From assembly GCF_947486615.1 (NCBI RefSeq), contig NZ_CANKUD010000017.1:1-64000 (forward strand): a DNA stretch of 64,000 nucleotides, given 5' to 3'. Position 1 is the first letter of the stretch; each line of letters opens with the position of its first letter. The position numbers were made by a program, and so were the translations under genes. Below, piece by piece: positions 16,381 to 26,006 of the stretch. The notes under the pieces were generated by a model that was not told where the DNA came from, did no database searches, and worked only from the letters and a program-made list of their open reading frames with translations. The stretch is from an uncultured Modestobacter sp. GTDB lineage: Bacteria; Actinomycetota; Actinomycetes; Mycobacteriales; Geodermatophilaceae.

Positions 16381-19300
16381 TCAATCAGTGGGATTGGCCC
16401 GCTGTCGTCGAAACAAGATCTCGGCTGTCCTGGGTGGCAGATCTTCTTCGACCTCTGCGTCGTGATTGGCCAGGATCCGGGCGACGTAGGCGTCGGCCTC
16501 CGCTCGGTCGCCCTGTGCGTCGCAGGCAGCGACCAGGTCCAGCAGGGGAGCGTCCTCGAAGCTCCCGGCCTGCAGCGCGACCTGTGCAGCGACGGCAGCG
16601 AGTTCCGGCTCGCCAGCAGCCAGGTGGTGCGTGGCAACGGTGTGCGCGACATCGACGATCATCGCGGCGTACTCGTGGTCCAGCCGGGCGTTCTCCTCGA
16701 CCAACCAGCTGTAGCCACCGGCCGCTCCCTGGCGCAGCGAGGGGAGGTCGAGGGGGCGACCGGTGACCAGGTCGAGCGCAGCGCGCAGGTCTGCGATGCC
16801 CGCCGATCCACGGGCCTGACCGCGCACCCGCAGCCGGCGGAAGAGCTCCGCATCGATCAGGATGCCGTCGATGCGATACCGCCCAGCCGCCGCTGCGGTC
16901 AGTCCGGAGGGCAGGTAGTCGGCTCCCGTCAACGGGTCAGCGCCCAGCCAGGCACGGACGACTGAGATCGACTGGCGCACCTTGGTCTTGCCGACCACGT
17001 CCGGCTCGTCGGGCCAGATCGCGGTGGCGTACCGCTCGCTGGTCACACCAGCGGGCCGGGTCGCCAGGTAGGCGACGACCTCCGTGTAGAACTGCCGGCG
17101 CGGGTTGCGTTCAGGCAGCAACCCCTGGGCGCGCACCTGGACCGGGCCGAGCAGCGTCAGCTTCGGCCGCGGTGACGATGGATCGCCCCAATCTGCCAGG
17201 TCGCGGTCGAGTCCGGGGTCGGCGCTCTCGACCCGGTTTCGGACAGCGTCGTCGGTGACGGGCGCCAGAGTGCGCACGTCGCGCTCTGTCGTCGCGGCGA
17301 CGTCCACGTAGGTCTGCTCGGGCAGTGGCAGGACCGAGTCGATCGTCCCTGTCAACGGATCGGCCAGGCGAGGCCACGGCTCGTCGTTCCTCGCCTCGAC
17401 CTGGAGGCCCCCACAGCCGTCTGCATCCCGCTCCCAGGCCTGCTCCCCATGGGCCGGTGGGACAGGGCGGTCCTCGGTGACGGCAGCCATCGCGAGCATC
17501 CGGGCCAACGGGGTTGCTTCCTCCGTCGGCAGCTGCTGAGCGCGCAGCTCGAGCCCGAGTTCGGGGACGCGCAGCAGCCCGGCGTCGTCGATCGTCAGCT
17601 CCCACCGGACGCCGGTCGTCCGGTGGCCAACACCGGCCAGTACGACGGCCACCCCGCTGCGCAACGGCTGCCGGTCCAGCGCGGCCAGCAGCTCCTCCAG
17701 CGCAGGGTCACCCTTGGGTAGGTGAGGTCCGATGAGCAGCACGTGCGGTGCCCAGGCGTCGGCCGCGATGTCGTGCAGGCGCCCGGTCAGCACATCGGTC
17801 TCGGCGACCCGCACGGCTTCGGTCGCCGACTCCAGCCGGCTGGTCAGTACCGCGACCGGCTTGTCGATCTCCTGGGTGTAGGTGAACCGGTCGGGGTTGA
17901 TCTCGGCCAGTTCCGCGCCGAAGCCGACTGCCGTGACGCGCAGCATCTCCGACCAGGTGTTGTGCGCGAGCTCGGCGGCCAGGAACCGGAGGAAGTCGAG
18001 AGCGCGGTCGGCGTCGCCGGTCAACGAGGCGCTCACCACCCGCTCCAGGTCGAGCAGCCAGTGCTCGCCCTCGGCGGTGGAACCCACCGAAGCAAGCGTG
18101 GGGAACGGCGCGAAGTAGTGGGTGCGCAGACGCTCGTCATACCTCAGCGGGTCACCCCGTCGGATCGACCAGCGGGTGCCCGCCGCGTCGACGGTCCAGG
18201 GCTCCGGCGCCCGCGGTGCCGGGCTGGTGAGCACGAGGGTCAGCACGTCGTCGGTCATGCAGACCGCGACGACGTCGGGCAGCCGGCCGCCGTCCACCGG
18301 TGCCAGCTCCTGGACCAGGCTCCGCAGCGCATGGTCCAGCCAGGTGACGTCCGCACTGCCCGCCGACTGCAGTGCTCGCTCGACGTGCAGGAGCTCGGGT
18401 GGCGTGCTGCTGATCAACCGGCCGGGGCGCCGGTGCCGGAACTGGCGTCGTCGGTAGCGCAGCAGGGCCATGAGGGAGACCCCGGCCAGCAGTACACCTC
18501 CGCCGGCGAACGCGGTCGCCGGGAGATCTGAGTCGGCATCAGCCGGTGACTCAGCCCGAGCCGGTGACGGATCCGCGCGTGGCGTCGCCGGTTCGGAGGT
18601 CTGCGGGCTGGCCGTACCCGGCACCGCAGGCCCAGCCGGCGACGGGGTGGGTTCGGGTGGTGGAGCCGGCTGGGAAACAGGGGGCTCGGGCTCGGGCGGC
18701 GTCGGTTGCGGGGCCGGGGCCTCGGCCGTGGCTTCACCCTCCGCCCCAGGAATGCTCAGCGTCCATCCCGGCTGGATCAGGTCGGGGTCGCTGAAGACCT
18801 CTCCCCCAGGTTCGGTCCTCCCCCGGTTCGCCTCCCACGCCGTCCGCCAGTTCTGCCCGTCACCGGTGACCTCCTCCGAGATGCCCCACAAGGTGTCCCC
18901 TGGCTCGACGGTGACCTCCTTGGTCACCGTCGGCACCGGGGTGACAGCACTGGCATCAGCAGGTGTCAGCCCCGCGGCATCCGACGGCAGCACCAGCACC
19001 GCGCCCGGGACGATCTCGTTGTCCGGGCCGACGGTGGCCGGGTTCAGCTGGACGATCTCCGGATAGCGCAGCGGATCGCCGAGGTAGCGCTCGGCCAACG
19101 CCCACAACGTGTCTCGCCGACGTACCTCGTACGTCTTCGACGGGGCGGGCGACACCTCCTCGTGCGCCGACATGTCGGACGCCGGCTGGATGGCCGGCGC
19201 GCTGACGGTCGACCCTGCCAACGCCGGCACTGCGTCCAAGGCCGCCGCGACCGGTAGTGGAGGTCGGGCGGTCACGGCTCCGGCCGATGCGCCGACGGCC

Positions 19301-19656
19301 GCCGGCGCAACCGTCAACCCCACGACGACCGCCGCCACCAACGCGGCCACCGGTTGCTGAAAGAGGCCAAGCCCGGGCAGCACCGCTGGCGGACGGGCCC
19401 GGACGAGCGCCACCACCTCCGCGACCGTTGCGGCGGTGAAGACCGCCCAGCAGACCCAGGCGCCTGCGGCGAGGACGACCTGCACCAACTGCCCGTCGTC
19501 CCGAGAGGTCAGCACGGCGCCGACCTGCTCCAGCGACGGCAGCTCGTGCGGAACGAGGTGCAGCGCCGTGAGCAGCACCGGCACACCGACGATGACGGCG
19601 ACGAGCACAGCGAGCGCGCCCACGGCCTTGAGCAGCCGGACAGCGGAGGTGGTCAC
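16381..19656 (-). CDS. Large membrane protein with two LysM domains and a SARP-like BTAD region
   Basis: This 1091-residue protein has N-terminal membrane helices (about residues 8-30, 60-85 and 100-120), an external segment with two LysM peptidoglycan-binding modules (YEVRRRDTLWALAERYLG and VTVEPGDTLWGISEEV), a Pro-rich linker, another membrane helix (about residues 395-415), then a long cytosolic part. That part ends in a LGPVQVRAQG winged-helix-like region and a bacterial transcriptional activator (BTAD) domain. Similar proteins close actinobacterial Tad loci. The GTG start overlaps the TadG-like stop. It may link wall or pilus state to transcription; direct DNA binding is unproven. Confidence 0.85.
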   Translation of the reverse strand: MTTSAVRLLKAVGALAVLVAVIVGVPVLLTALHLVPHELPSLEQVGAVLTSRDDGQLVQVVLAAGAWVCWAVFTAATVAEVVALVRARPPAVLPGLGLFQQPVAALVAAVVVGLTVAPAAVGASAGAVTARPPLPVAAALDAVPALAGSTVSAPAIQPASDMSAHEEVSPAPSKTYEVRRRDTLWALAERYLGDPLRYPEIVQLNPATVGPDNEIVPGAVLVLPSDAAGLTPADASAVTPVPTVTKEVTVEPGDTLWGISEEVTGDGQNWRTAWEANRGRTEPGGEVFSDPDLIQPGWTLSIPGAEGEATAEAPAPQPTPPEPEPPVSQPAPPPEPTPSPAGPAVPGTASPQTSEPATPRADPSPARAESPADADSDLPATAFAGGGVLLAGVSLMALLRYRRRQFRHRRPGRLISSTPPELLHVERALQSAGSADVTWLDHALRSLVQELAPVDGGRLPDVVAVCMTDDVLTLVLTSPAPRAPEPWTVDAAGTRWSIRRGDPLRYDERLRTHYFAPFPTLASVGSTAEGEHWLLDLERVVSASLTGDADRALDFLRFLAAELAHNTWSEMLRVTAVGFGAELAEINPDRFTYTQEIDKPVAVLTSRLESATEAVRVAETDVLTGRLHDIAADAWAPHVLLIGPHLPKGDPALEELLAALDRQPLRSGVAVVLAGVGHRTTGVRWELTIDDAGLLRVPELGLELRAQQLPTEEATPLARMLAMAAVTEDRPVPPAHGEQAWERDADGCGGLQVEARNDEPWPRLADPLTGTIDSVLPLPEQTYVDVAATTERDVRTLAPVTDDAVRNRVESADPGLDRDLADWGDPSSPRPKLTLLGPVQVRAQGLLPERNPRRQFYTEVVAYLATRPAGVTSERYATAIWPDEPDVVGKTKVRQSISVVRAWLGADPLTGADYLPSGLTAAAAGRYRIDGILIDAELFRRLRVRGQARGSAGIADLRAALDLVTGRPLDLPSLRQGAAGGYSWLVEENARLDHEYAAMIVDVAHTVATHHLAAGEPELAAVAAQVALQAGSFEDAPLLDLVAACDAQGDRAEADAYVARILANHDAEVEEDLPPRTAEILFRRQRANPTD

Positions 19657-20081
19657 GACACCCCCTCTCCGTGGGTGACGCCGACCTGCAGCTGGGCGGT
19701 GTGCGCGCGGGTCTGGCTGACCGGGGCCCCGAGCAACGGGGTGGAGGCCGTCACGGTCACGCTGACCTGGATCAGTCCTGGGCCCAGCACGCTGACCGCG
19801 CCAGTGGCTCCTGCTTCGGCCAGGTACGAGTTGGCGGCGCTGGTCGCCAGCTGGATGTCCGCGGCGCCGCCGGTGGGCACCGGGCCGACCGCGATGCTGG
19901 CTGCCCGCGCGGCCTCGGCCGAGTACGTGTCGGCACGGTTGGCGGCCTGGATCGCGGTTCCGGCGTCGACGAGCGCAGTCACAAGGATGCCGGCGATGAG
20001 GACGATGAAGCAGAACAGCACGGCCACCGATCCGCGATCGTCCTCGCTGAGGAGGGCCGGGCGGCACCGCCGCCCGTTCAC
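19653..20081 (-). CDS. TadG-like minor pilin or pseudopilin
   Basis: This 142-residue protein has a basic N-terminus, then DDRGSVAVLF directly before one hydrophobic helix and an Ala/Thr-rich extracytoplasmic domain. The RGS-x-A-V-x-F pattern resembles TadE/TadG and helicase-secretion-neighbourhood TadE proteins, which assist pilus assembly. It is the third of three similar genes in tandem; GTG overlaps the preceding stop and its own stop overlaps the LysM/BTAD start. Confidence 0.82.
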   Translation of the reverse strand: MNGRRCRPALLSEDDRGSVAVLFCFIVLIAGILVTALVDAGTAIQAANRADTYSAEAARAASIAVGPVPTGGAADIQLATSAANSYLAEAGATGAVSVLGPGLIQVSVTVTASTPLLGAPVSQTRAHTAQLQVGVTHGEGVS

Positions 20082-20542
20082 GACAGGTCCCGAGCGGGGT
20101 CGAGCGGACTGACGGCGGTGTCGCGCAGAGTCCGCGAGCCCGGGAACCCGGGAGCGCCGATGTCGGACAGGTCGACAGTGCACGTCACCACGACGGTGAC
20201 CGATGCAGCGGTGCCCGGAGCACTCGCGAACCCGGCCGTGTCGACTGCCACCTGGACGTCGGCGCAGTGCAGGTCACGAGTGGACAGGGCCTCGGTGGCG
20301 CTTGCGGTGGCGAGCTGCTGGGCGGCAGCGCCGGAGCGGGCCAGCGATGCCTCTCGGGCGGCTATCCCGGCAACGCCGCTGAGGCGGTCCCCGGCCAGCG
20401 CGATCCGGGCTCCGACCACGAGCATGGCCAGGACGAGGACCGCGACCGGGAGCAGGATGGCCAGTTCCACCGATTCGGAGCCGCGGTCATCCCTGGCTCG
20501 CTGACCGGGCCGACAGCGGGGTGGCAGAGCGCGGCGGCTCAT
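20078..20542 (-). CDS. TadE-like pilus assembly protein
   Basis: This 154-residue protein contains DDRGSESVELAILLP, the conserved TadE motif with Glu at the start of the membrane helix, then a soluble Ala/Val-rich domain with two Cys. It is inserted in the membrane and probably processed by the pilus peptidase. It overlaps both neighbours by 4 bp. The ATG at 20542 was chosen over a long spurious upstream extension. Confidence 0.87.
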   Translation of the reverse strand: MSRRALPPRCRPGQRARDDRGSESVELAILLPVAVLVLAMLVVGARIALAGDRLSGVAGIAAREASLARSGAAAQQLATASATEALSTRDLHCADVQVAVDTAGFASAPGTAASVTVVVTCTVDLSDIGAPGFPGSRTLRDTAVSPLDPARDLS

Positions 20543-21006
20543 GGCGAGTCCGGTGTGGTGAAGCGTTCCTTGCCACGGACCACCGTGACGTCGACGGTCG
20601 GACTGAAGCCGGGGAGCGGGATCACGTTGGGGACCTCGGCCACGATGTGCACCGAGACGGAGGCGGCTGTGGCCTCCTCGCGCACCGAGTAGCTGGTGAT
20701 GGTCCCGGTGCCGAGCTGCGCCAGATAGGTGTCCGCCGCCTGCTGCCCAGCCCCCTCGGGCGCCTCGCTGACGCTGGCGGCCCGCGCTCCGGCCTGGGCG
20801 GCAGCTTCGGCGGCCTCGCGAGCGAAGTACCACATGCCCAGCTGGGGACCGGCGAGCAGCAGCGCGACGATGATCGGGAACAAGATCGCGAACTCGACGC
20901 TGGAGGAGCCGCGCTCGCCGTCGTCGCAGGATTCGGCTGCGCCTGGGCGTGTCACCAGACCAGACGACGGTGCGGCCGCCCGGTTGTGGACGCGTGACAC
21001 AGACAT
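20539..21006 (-). CDS. TadE-like pilus assembly protein
   Basis: This 155-residue protein has a 30-residue basic leader, the motif ERGSSSVEFAILFP before a hydrophobic helix, and an extracytoplasmic domain ending in VVRGKERF. It is the best TadE match of the three tandem proteins. It follows the Flp-like pilin gene by 17 nt and overlaps the next TadE-like gene (ATGA). Confidence 0.88.
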   Translation of the reverse strand: MSVSRVHNRAAAPSSGLVTRPGAAESCDDGERGSSSVEFAILFPIIVALLLAGPQLGMWYFAREAAEAAAQAGARAASVSEAPEGAGQQAADTYLAQLGTGTITSYSVREEATAASVSVHIVAEVPNVIPLPGFSPTVDVTVVRGKERFTTPDSP

Positions 21007-21023
21007 GGGCCGAACGGTCCCGG

Positions 21024-21260
21024 CTACTGGAAGAGGGCCGTCTTGCTGGCCACGAACGCCACCGCTGCCGCGGTGACCGCACCGCCCAGCGCGATGGCAA
21101 GGATCACCATGAACGCCTTCTCCGAGGAGTCGGAGCCTCGGTCATCGACGACCTCGTCGCCGCGGAGCCAGCTGACAGCGGCGAGAACCAGTACGGACAA
21201 GGCGGCCTGCACGGCCAGCATGCGCCGGGGCGCGTGGCGACGGACGGTGAACGGGGACAT
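21024..21260 (-). CDS. Flp/Tad-type major pilin
   Basis: This 78-residue protein has a hydrophobic N-terminal segment, then DDRGSDSSEKAFMVILAIALG, where a basic/Gly stretch and Glu precede the hydrophobic helix as in Flp prepilins processed after Gly. The mature pilin would be about 30 residues of mostly helix. The ATG at 21260 follows a strong GGAGG at 8-nt spacing, stronger than its neighbours, as expected of an abundant subunit. A longer ATG nine codons earlier lacks this. Confidence 0.85.
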   Translation of the reverse strand: MSPFTVRRHAPRRMLAVQAALSVLVLAAVSWLRGDEVVDDRGSDSSEKAFMVILAIALGGAVTAAAVAFVASKTALFQ

Positions 21261-21283
21261 GGGACCTCCATGGGACGGGGCGA

Positions 21284-22195
21284 TCACGGGGCGACCGAGA
21301 ACATGCGGATCAGGAAGGGAACGAGGACGAACAGGGTCAGCCCGGTGACCAGCAGAGCCAGCGGGCGCGACATGCGCTCACTGATCTCGTTCGCCTCGCT
21401 GCGCGCGTCGGACAGCTCCGTGTGCCGCAGGGTCCGGGCGCTGGCCAGCAGGGTGTTGTAGACCGACGCGCCGTCGGCTGCCACGGCGGCGATGTCCGCC
21501 AGGCTGCGCAGCTCGGCGACGTCGAGTTCGTCGCCGAGGTCGCGCAGGTCGGTCCACGGCTTGCGACCGGACAGCGCGGCCCGCCGGATCGCGCGGTGCA
21601 TGCGGAGGAAAGGCTCACTGCCCGACACCTCCGCGGCCTCTTCGAGCGCCTGCTCCACTGATCCGCGCGCCCGGCGCTCACCCGCCACAAGGGTCAGGAA
21701 CGACTCGAGATTGCTGCGGAACTCGGCCCGCGCGTGCCCCGCTGCTTTCCGCGCTTCGGCCGAGGGCAGCAGCCACCCGACCGCGGCGAGCGCCAGTCCG
21801 ATGGCGCCGGGGAAGACGAACGGCACGGGCACCTGGAGGAGCACGAGGAGCAGACCGAACAGGGCCGGGGCGAGCAAACCGGCCAGAGCCAGGGTCAGCT
21901 TGCGCACGGCGAGCTGGGTGCGCGTCCGCCCGATGATGTTCAGGTCCGCGTCCGGGACGCCGAGGTGCTCTTCGAGCGCACGGATCAGCGAGCTCGGCAG
22001 GACCTCCCACCAACCGGCCGCCCCGCCCATCGGCAGTCCTGCAGGAGGGGGCGCAGAGCGGGCAGCCGGGCTGGCCGCGAGCAGATCGAGCGCTGCGGAC
22101 AGCGACGGGGGCGCAGGCCGCAACGTTCGGGCCGCCAGGACGAGACCGAACCCCACGACCATGCCGGCGAGAGTGGCCAACTGCAGGCCGGTCAC
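21284..22195 (-). CDS. tadC: Tad pilus inner-membrane platform protein TadC
   Basis: This 303-residue GspF-domain membrane protein has an N-terminal helix, a pair of helices around residues 105-150, a cytosolic helical domain (ARAEFRSNLESFLTLVAGE) and a C-terminal membrane helix LLVTGLTLFVLVPFLIRMF. With TadB it forms the platform on which the pilin is polymerised. The GTG overlaps the tadB stop. The 23-nt gap to the pilin gene contains its ribosome-binding site. Confidence 0.92.
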   Translation of the reverse strand: MTGLQLATLAGMVVGFGLVLAARTLRPAPPSLSAALDLLAASPAARSAPPPAGLPMGGAAGWWEVLPSSLIRALEEHLGVPDADLNIIGRTRTQLAVRKLTLALAGLLAPALFGLLLVLLQVPVPFVFPGAIGLALAAVGWLLPSAEARKAAGHARAEFRSNLESFLTLVAGERRARGSVEQALEEAAEVSGSEPFLRMHRAIRRAALSGRKPWTDLRDLGDELDVAELRSLADIAAVAADGASVYNTLLASARTLRHTELSDARSEANEISERMSRPLALLVTGLTLFVLVPFLIRMFSVAP

Positions 22196-23058
22196 CGGTC
22201 CACCATGGCCAGGCCGGGGTCGACGAGCACGCGTGGGCGCGTGGGCGCGTCGGACAGCCGCCGCATCCACCGCAATGCCGTCCCGAAGACGACGACGTCC
22301 AGCAGCAGTGCCAGCTGCCCGAGGACCGTGGAGTAGCCCGACAGGAACGTCCGGGCGAACAGCGTCATCCCGACGACCAGGATCAGCGTGGTCACCACGA
22401 TCGTGCGCATGTTCGCCCGCGGCTTGGCCCGTTCCGCCTCCACCTCGCGCACCATCCGGGAGCGCTCGTCCAGGTCCGCGGCCAGCGCGGTGAGCACCTC
22501 GGCGAGTCCTGGACCGCCGTTGCGCTCTCGCAGGATGAGCACCATGGCGATCTTGTCGGCGGCGGGATCACCGACCTCATCGGCGAACTGTCGCAGCGCC
22601 GACTCCACACCCTGCGGTCCCATCCGGGTCACCAGGTTGCTGACCGCCGGTGCGATCGATGCCGGCGCGGAGGTGAGCGATCGACGCAGCGCCTCCCGGG
22701 TCGATCCGGCCGCCCCGGAGCTGATCAGGTCGGCCAGCCTCCGCGTCCAGTCCGCCAGTGCCTCCGAGGTGGCGATCAGCTGCTTTGCCGCCTTGCCCCC
22801 ACCGAGCACCTTGGGGATGAACACCACGCCACCGACCGCGGCGAGCGCAGCCACCGGCCAGCCGGTGATCAGCAGGACCAGCACCCCGGCGGCCAGCGCA
22901 CCGAGGTGCAGCGGGGTGACCTGCCGCCGGTGACGCAGCCGGGATGACCGTGTGCCAGCCGGAAGGAAATTGACACCTCGGGCCGCCGCGACGCCGGCGA
23001 CCACGCCGGCTGAGACGAGCAACCCGGCGAGGGTCAGCAGCAGGACCCCGGCCGTCAC
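22192..23058 (-). CDS. tadB: Tad pilus inner-membrane platform protein TadB
   Basis: This 288-residue protein has three or four membrane helices and a cytosolic GspF domain (ATSEALADWTRRLADLISSG and ERNGGPGLAEVLTALAADLD). It pairs with TadC and contacts the TadA ATPase. The GTG start overlaps the tadA stop and the stop overlaps tadC, so the three platform/motor proteins are translationally linked. Confidence 0.92.
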   Translation of the reverse strand: MTAGVLLLTLAGLLVSAGVVAGVAAARGVNFLPAGTRSSRLRHRRQVTPLHLGALAAGVLVLLITGWPVAALAAVGGVVFIPKVLGGGKAAKQLIATSEALADWTRRLADLISSGAAGSTREALRRSLTSAPASIAPAVSNLVTRMGPQGVESALRQFADEVGDPAADKIAMVLILRERNGGPGLAEVLTALAADLDERSRMVREVEAERAKPRANMRTIVVTTLILVVGMTLFARTFLSGYSTVLGQLALLLDVVVFGTALRWMRRLSDAPTRPRVLVDPGLAMVDR

Positions 23059-24515
23059 GTCGCCGTCTCCCGGGTGCCAAGGTCAGACGGCCAGTCCGAC
23101 GCGTCGGGATGCAGCCAGTTGAGGTCGAAGCCCGCAGCGCTCAGCCGCTCGGCCAAGGCCTCGCTGAGCATCCCCGGCCCGGTGGCCTGCGCTCGTCCAT
23201 CCCCTGCTCGCGGCGCGAAGAGGGGCCGGAGGTCCGGGCGGCCGGAGTCGCCGATGGCCCCGAGCTCGTAGATGCCGGAGACGAATCGCGAGTAGTGGCG
23301 GTCGCGCTGTACGTGGACGACGAGCCCGAGGGCGGCGAGCGAGCGCAGCACCAGCTCCGACGACGGGGTGGGGTGCGCCTTGAGCGCGTTGATGAGGACC
23401 TTGTCGAAGACGCCCTCGGCCGATGGCGAGTGGATCGTGCACATCACCGAGGCGATGCCGCTGGTCGCGGCCTCCAGCAGCGAGGTGACATAGGCCCCGC
23501 GGACCTCGCCGACGAGCACCCAGGTCGGCGAGGCCCGCAGGGCGAGGTGGAGCGCGTCGCCCATGTCGAACCCACCGCGTCCCTCGGCGTTGGGCAGCCG
23601 CGACTCGAACGGCCGGCACACCGCGTGCCGCTTGACCAGCTGCTGCCGGACCGGGTCCCACCGCGGCAGGTGTAGACCGAGCTCTCGCTCGTCCTCCACG
23701 GTGATGACGACGTTGTTCCAGGGGATCGCGTTGCCCAGGGCCCGCAGCAGGGTGGTCTTCCCGACGCCAGGCGCGCCGGTGACCAGCGGGGAGACGCCGG
23801 CCCCGATCGCCGCCTGCAGGAAGGCGCGGAGCGGGGAGTCGACCATGTTCATCCGGTGCAGGTCCTCGAGGCTCGGGTCGCCGAACCGGTGCACCCGGAT
23901 CACCCCGGCCGGCCGAGGCAGCACGTCCATCGCTGCCTGGAGCCGGGCGCCCAGCTCGGTGACGCCCTGGAGCCGCACGTTGAGGATGGGGCTGGCCGAG
24001 GAGAACTCCCGGCTGGTCTGCCCGCCGTCCGAGCGTGACCCGATGGACCGCAGCAGCTGCTCGAGCTCCTCGTCGCTGGATGCGATCGGCGGCCCGGGCA
24101 CGAGCCGGCCGTCCACCGTGCGCAGGACCGTCGGGTCGCAGCCCTCGAAGTGGATGTCCTCCACGTCGCTGCGGGCCAGCAGCGGGGCCAGCCGCCCCAG
24201 CCCGTCAAGCTCGGCCAGGACGGCGGCGAAGATCGTGTCTTCGGTCGTCACCGCTGGAGCCGCTCGCCCACGGTTGGCCTCGTGCAGCAGCCACTGCTCG
24301 TACTCGTCGCCGATGAGCTTCCTGGTCAGCTCTCGCCGCGGACCAGGCGCGTAGTTCCTGTCCTCCACCGTCAGCCGCGTCGACACCCGGTCGCGCAGCT
24401 CGGCCACGACGCGGTACTCGGCGTCAGTGAGCTGTGCGCCGTCGGCCGGTGCAGCGGACGTGCGCGCCGGAGCTTCCGCCGTCGATGACCACGGCGCCTG
24501 GAGCTCGGCGGTCAT
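23055..24515 (-). CDS. tadA: Tad pilus ATPase TadA (CpaF)
   Basis: This 486-residue secretion ATPase drives pilus assembly. Walker A GAPGVGKTTLLRAL lies near residue 256 and the Walker B VLVGEVRG near residue 347, with TIHSPSAEG following in the histidine-box position. The N-terminal helical domain matches CpaF. The ATG at 24515 overlaps the tadZ-like stop (ATGA); a longer frame upstream is spurious. Confidence 0.95.
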   Translation of the reverse strand: MTAELQAPWSSTAEAPARTSAAPADGAQLTDAEYRVVAELRDRVSTRLTVEDRNYAPGPRRELTRKLIGDEYEQWLLHEANRGRAAPAVTTEDTIFAAVLAELDGLGRLAPLLARSDVEDIHFEGCDPTVLRTVDGRLVPGPPIASSDEELEQLLRSIGSRSDGGQTSREFSSASPILNVRLQGVTELGARLQAAMDVLPRPAGVIRVHRFGDPSLEDLHRMNMVDSPLRAFLQAAIGAGVSPLVTGAPGVGKTTLLRALGNAIPWNNVVITVEDERELGLHLPRWDPVRQQLVKRHAVCRPFESRLPNAEGRGGFDMGDALHLALRASPTWVLVGEVRGAYVTSLLEAATSGIASVMCTIHSPSAEGVFDKVLINALKAHPTPSSELVLRSLAALGLVVHVQRDRHYSRFVSGIYELGAIGDSGRPDLRPLFAPRAGDGRAQATGPGMLSEALAERLSAAGFDLNWLHPDASDWPSDLGTRETAT

Positions 24516-25294
24516 CCCGCTACCACCGCGGCCTCGGACGAGCGCTCGGTCGAGGCAGCCAACCTGCCGGCAAGGGACGTCGCCGCGCGCATCAACGCAG
24601 ATCGCTGCATCGCCTTGGTGCTCAGCCGGGCACCGTCGGAGAGGACTGCTGCCGTGCCTCGATCCTCCGGCAGGACGCCAGCAAGGGGCAGGTCCAGCGC
24701 CTTGGCAACCTCGCCCGCGGAGTAGGGCCCGGCGCCGACGACCAGGGCGGACACAGCCGCCAGATCGCCGAGCTCCTGGCGCAGTCGCTGGGCGGCGTCC
24801 TGCGCGGCGTGCACCGATCGCACACTGGGCCGCACCGTCAGCAGCACCCGGTCCGCAGCGCGCAGCACCGGCCAGCACCCCCGGTCGGACACCAGCCGCC
24901 CGGCGTCCACCAGGGCGTCCCTCCCGAGGGATGCCGGGGATTCCTCTAAGGCTGCCGCAAGCCTCCCCCACGCACGGTTGGTGAACGAGCCGCCCTGCGT
25001 GCTCGTCGCCAAGCCCGGGATCAGCGACACCTGTGGTCGCTCCGGCACCTGGACCGCGTGCTCGGCGAGGAGCGCGGCCGCAGCCGCCACCGGCAGGTCG
25101 TGGCGGGCAGAGGCGGACCAGGACAGCAAGCCGCGGTCGACACCGAGTCGGCCGGCCAGCATCCCGGGCACCATGTCTCCTCCGGCCAGGTCGCAGTCGG
25201 CGACGAGCAGCGGCCGAGGCCAGGTCAGGGCCAGCGCCCAGGTCGACGTGGTCACGCCGGGCGCTGCCTTGCCCGAGGCCAGGACGGTGAGCAC
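24512..25294 (-). CDS. TadZ/CpaE-like protein with a degenerate P-loop
   Basis: This 260-residue MinD-family protein opens LTVLASGKAAPGVTTST, where the usual GK-Ser/Thr is Val-Thr-Thr, then has LLVADCDLAGGD in the Walker A' position and a VLLTVRPSVRSVHAAQ switch region. TadZ proteins mark the cell pole and recruit TadA; some have weak or absent ATPase activity. It lies directly before tadA with a 4-bp overlap and after cpaB with a 4-nt gap. Confidence 0.85.
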   Translation of the reverse strand: MLTVLASGKAAPGVTTSTWALALTWPRPLLVADCDLAGGDMVPGMLAGRLGVDRGLLSWSASARHDLPVAAAAALLAEHAVQVPERPQVSLIPGLATSTQGGSFTNRAWGRLAAALEESPASLGRDALVDAGRLVSDRGCWPVLRAADRVLLTVRPSVRSVHAAQDAAQRLRQELGDLAAVSALVVGAGPYSAGEVAKALDLPLAGVLPEDRGTAAVLSDGARLSTKAMQRSALMRAATSLAGRLAASTERSSEAAVVAG

Positions 25295-25298
25295 CCGA

Positions 25299-26006
25299 TC
25301 AGCTCCCCGCCGGGAGCAGGATCAGGGCCAGGTTCCCGGTCGAGGCGAGCTGGGCCACCGTCGGTCCGTCGTCCTCGCGGAGTCGGACGTCGACCACCGT
25401 CACCTGCGTGGTCGGGTTGGCCGCTCCCACCCCGGCGACCGTGGCCTCCGTCGAAGGCTGGACCGCTCCTCCAGCGGCTGCTCCGCTGCTGCCCGGTGTT
25501 GCGACGATCAGAACCCGCTGGCCGGCGGTGAGCCCGCGAGCCGGGAACTGCCCATCCTTCAACGGCAGCGCCACCAGCAGCTCCCCCGCCGCCAGACCGC
25601 TGTCCGCGCCGACCTGCGATCGGGTCAACAGACCGCCCCGGACGAGCGGGACCTGGGCGAACGCCCCGACGACCCGAGACTGCTCGGTCGCCGGGATCGG
25701 CGACAGGTGCGGGTCCGAGGGAACGCTCGCGACCGTCAGGTCGTCGGCCGTGATCCGCGAGCCCACGGCCACGTCCCGAGCGACCGCCAGCACCTCGGTG
25801 TGGGCGGTCAGCATCTGGCCGGCAGTGAAGGCGACGAGGCCGCCGAGCAGCACCACCAGCACGCTGAGGACCAGTGACTTGCGGCTGACCTGTCGTCTCG
25901 CCGCAGCGCTCCGCAGCGGCGGGGCCGGCGATGGCAGGGGCACCTCCTGAAACCGCTCCGGGTGGCCCACCGGTGTCCGGGCTGGTGTCTCGACTCGCCC
26001 CGTCAT
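25299..26006 (-). CDS. Pilus assembly protein CpaB/RcpC (SAF domain)
   Basis: This 235-residue protein has a short cytosolic leader, one membrane helix (SLVLSVLVVLLGGLVAFTAG), and an SAF domain (VAVGSRITADDLTVASVP and LLVALPLKDGQFPARGL) typical of CpaB/RcpC. These periplasmic or wall-zone proteins help the pilus pass or attach to the wall. The ATG at 26006 overlaps the upstream stop. Confidence 0.9.
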   Translation of the reverse strand: MTGRVETPARTPVGHPERFQEVPLPSPAPPLRSAAARRQVSRKSLVLSVLVVLLGGLVAFTAGQMLTAHTEVLAVARDVAVGSRITADDLTVASVPSDPHLSPIPATEQSRVVGAFAQVPLVRGGLLTRSQVGADSGLAAGELLVALPLKDGQFPARGLTAGQRVLIVATPGSSGAAAGGAVQPSTEATVAGVGAANPTTQVTVVDVRLREDDGPTVAQLASTGNLALILLPAGS

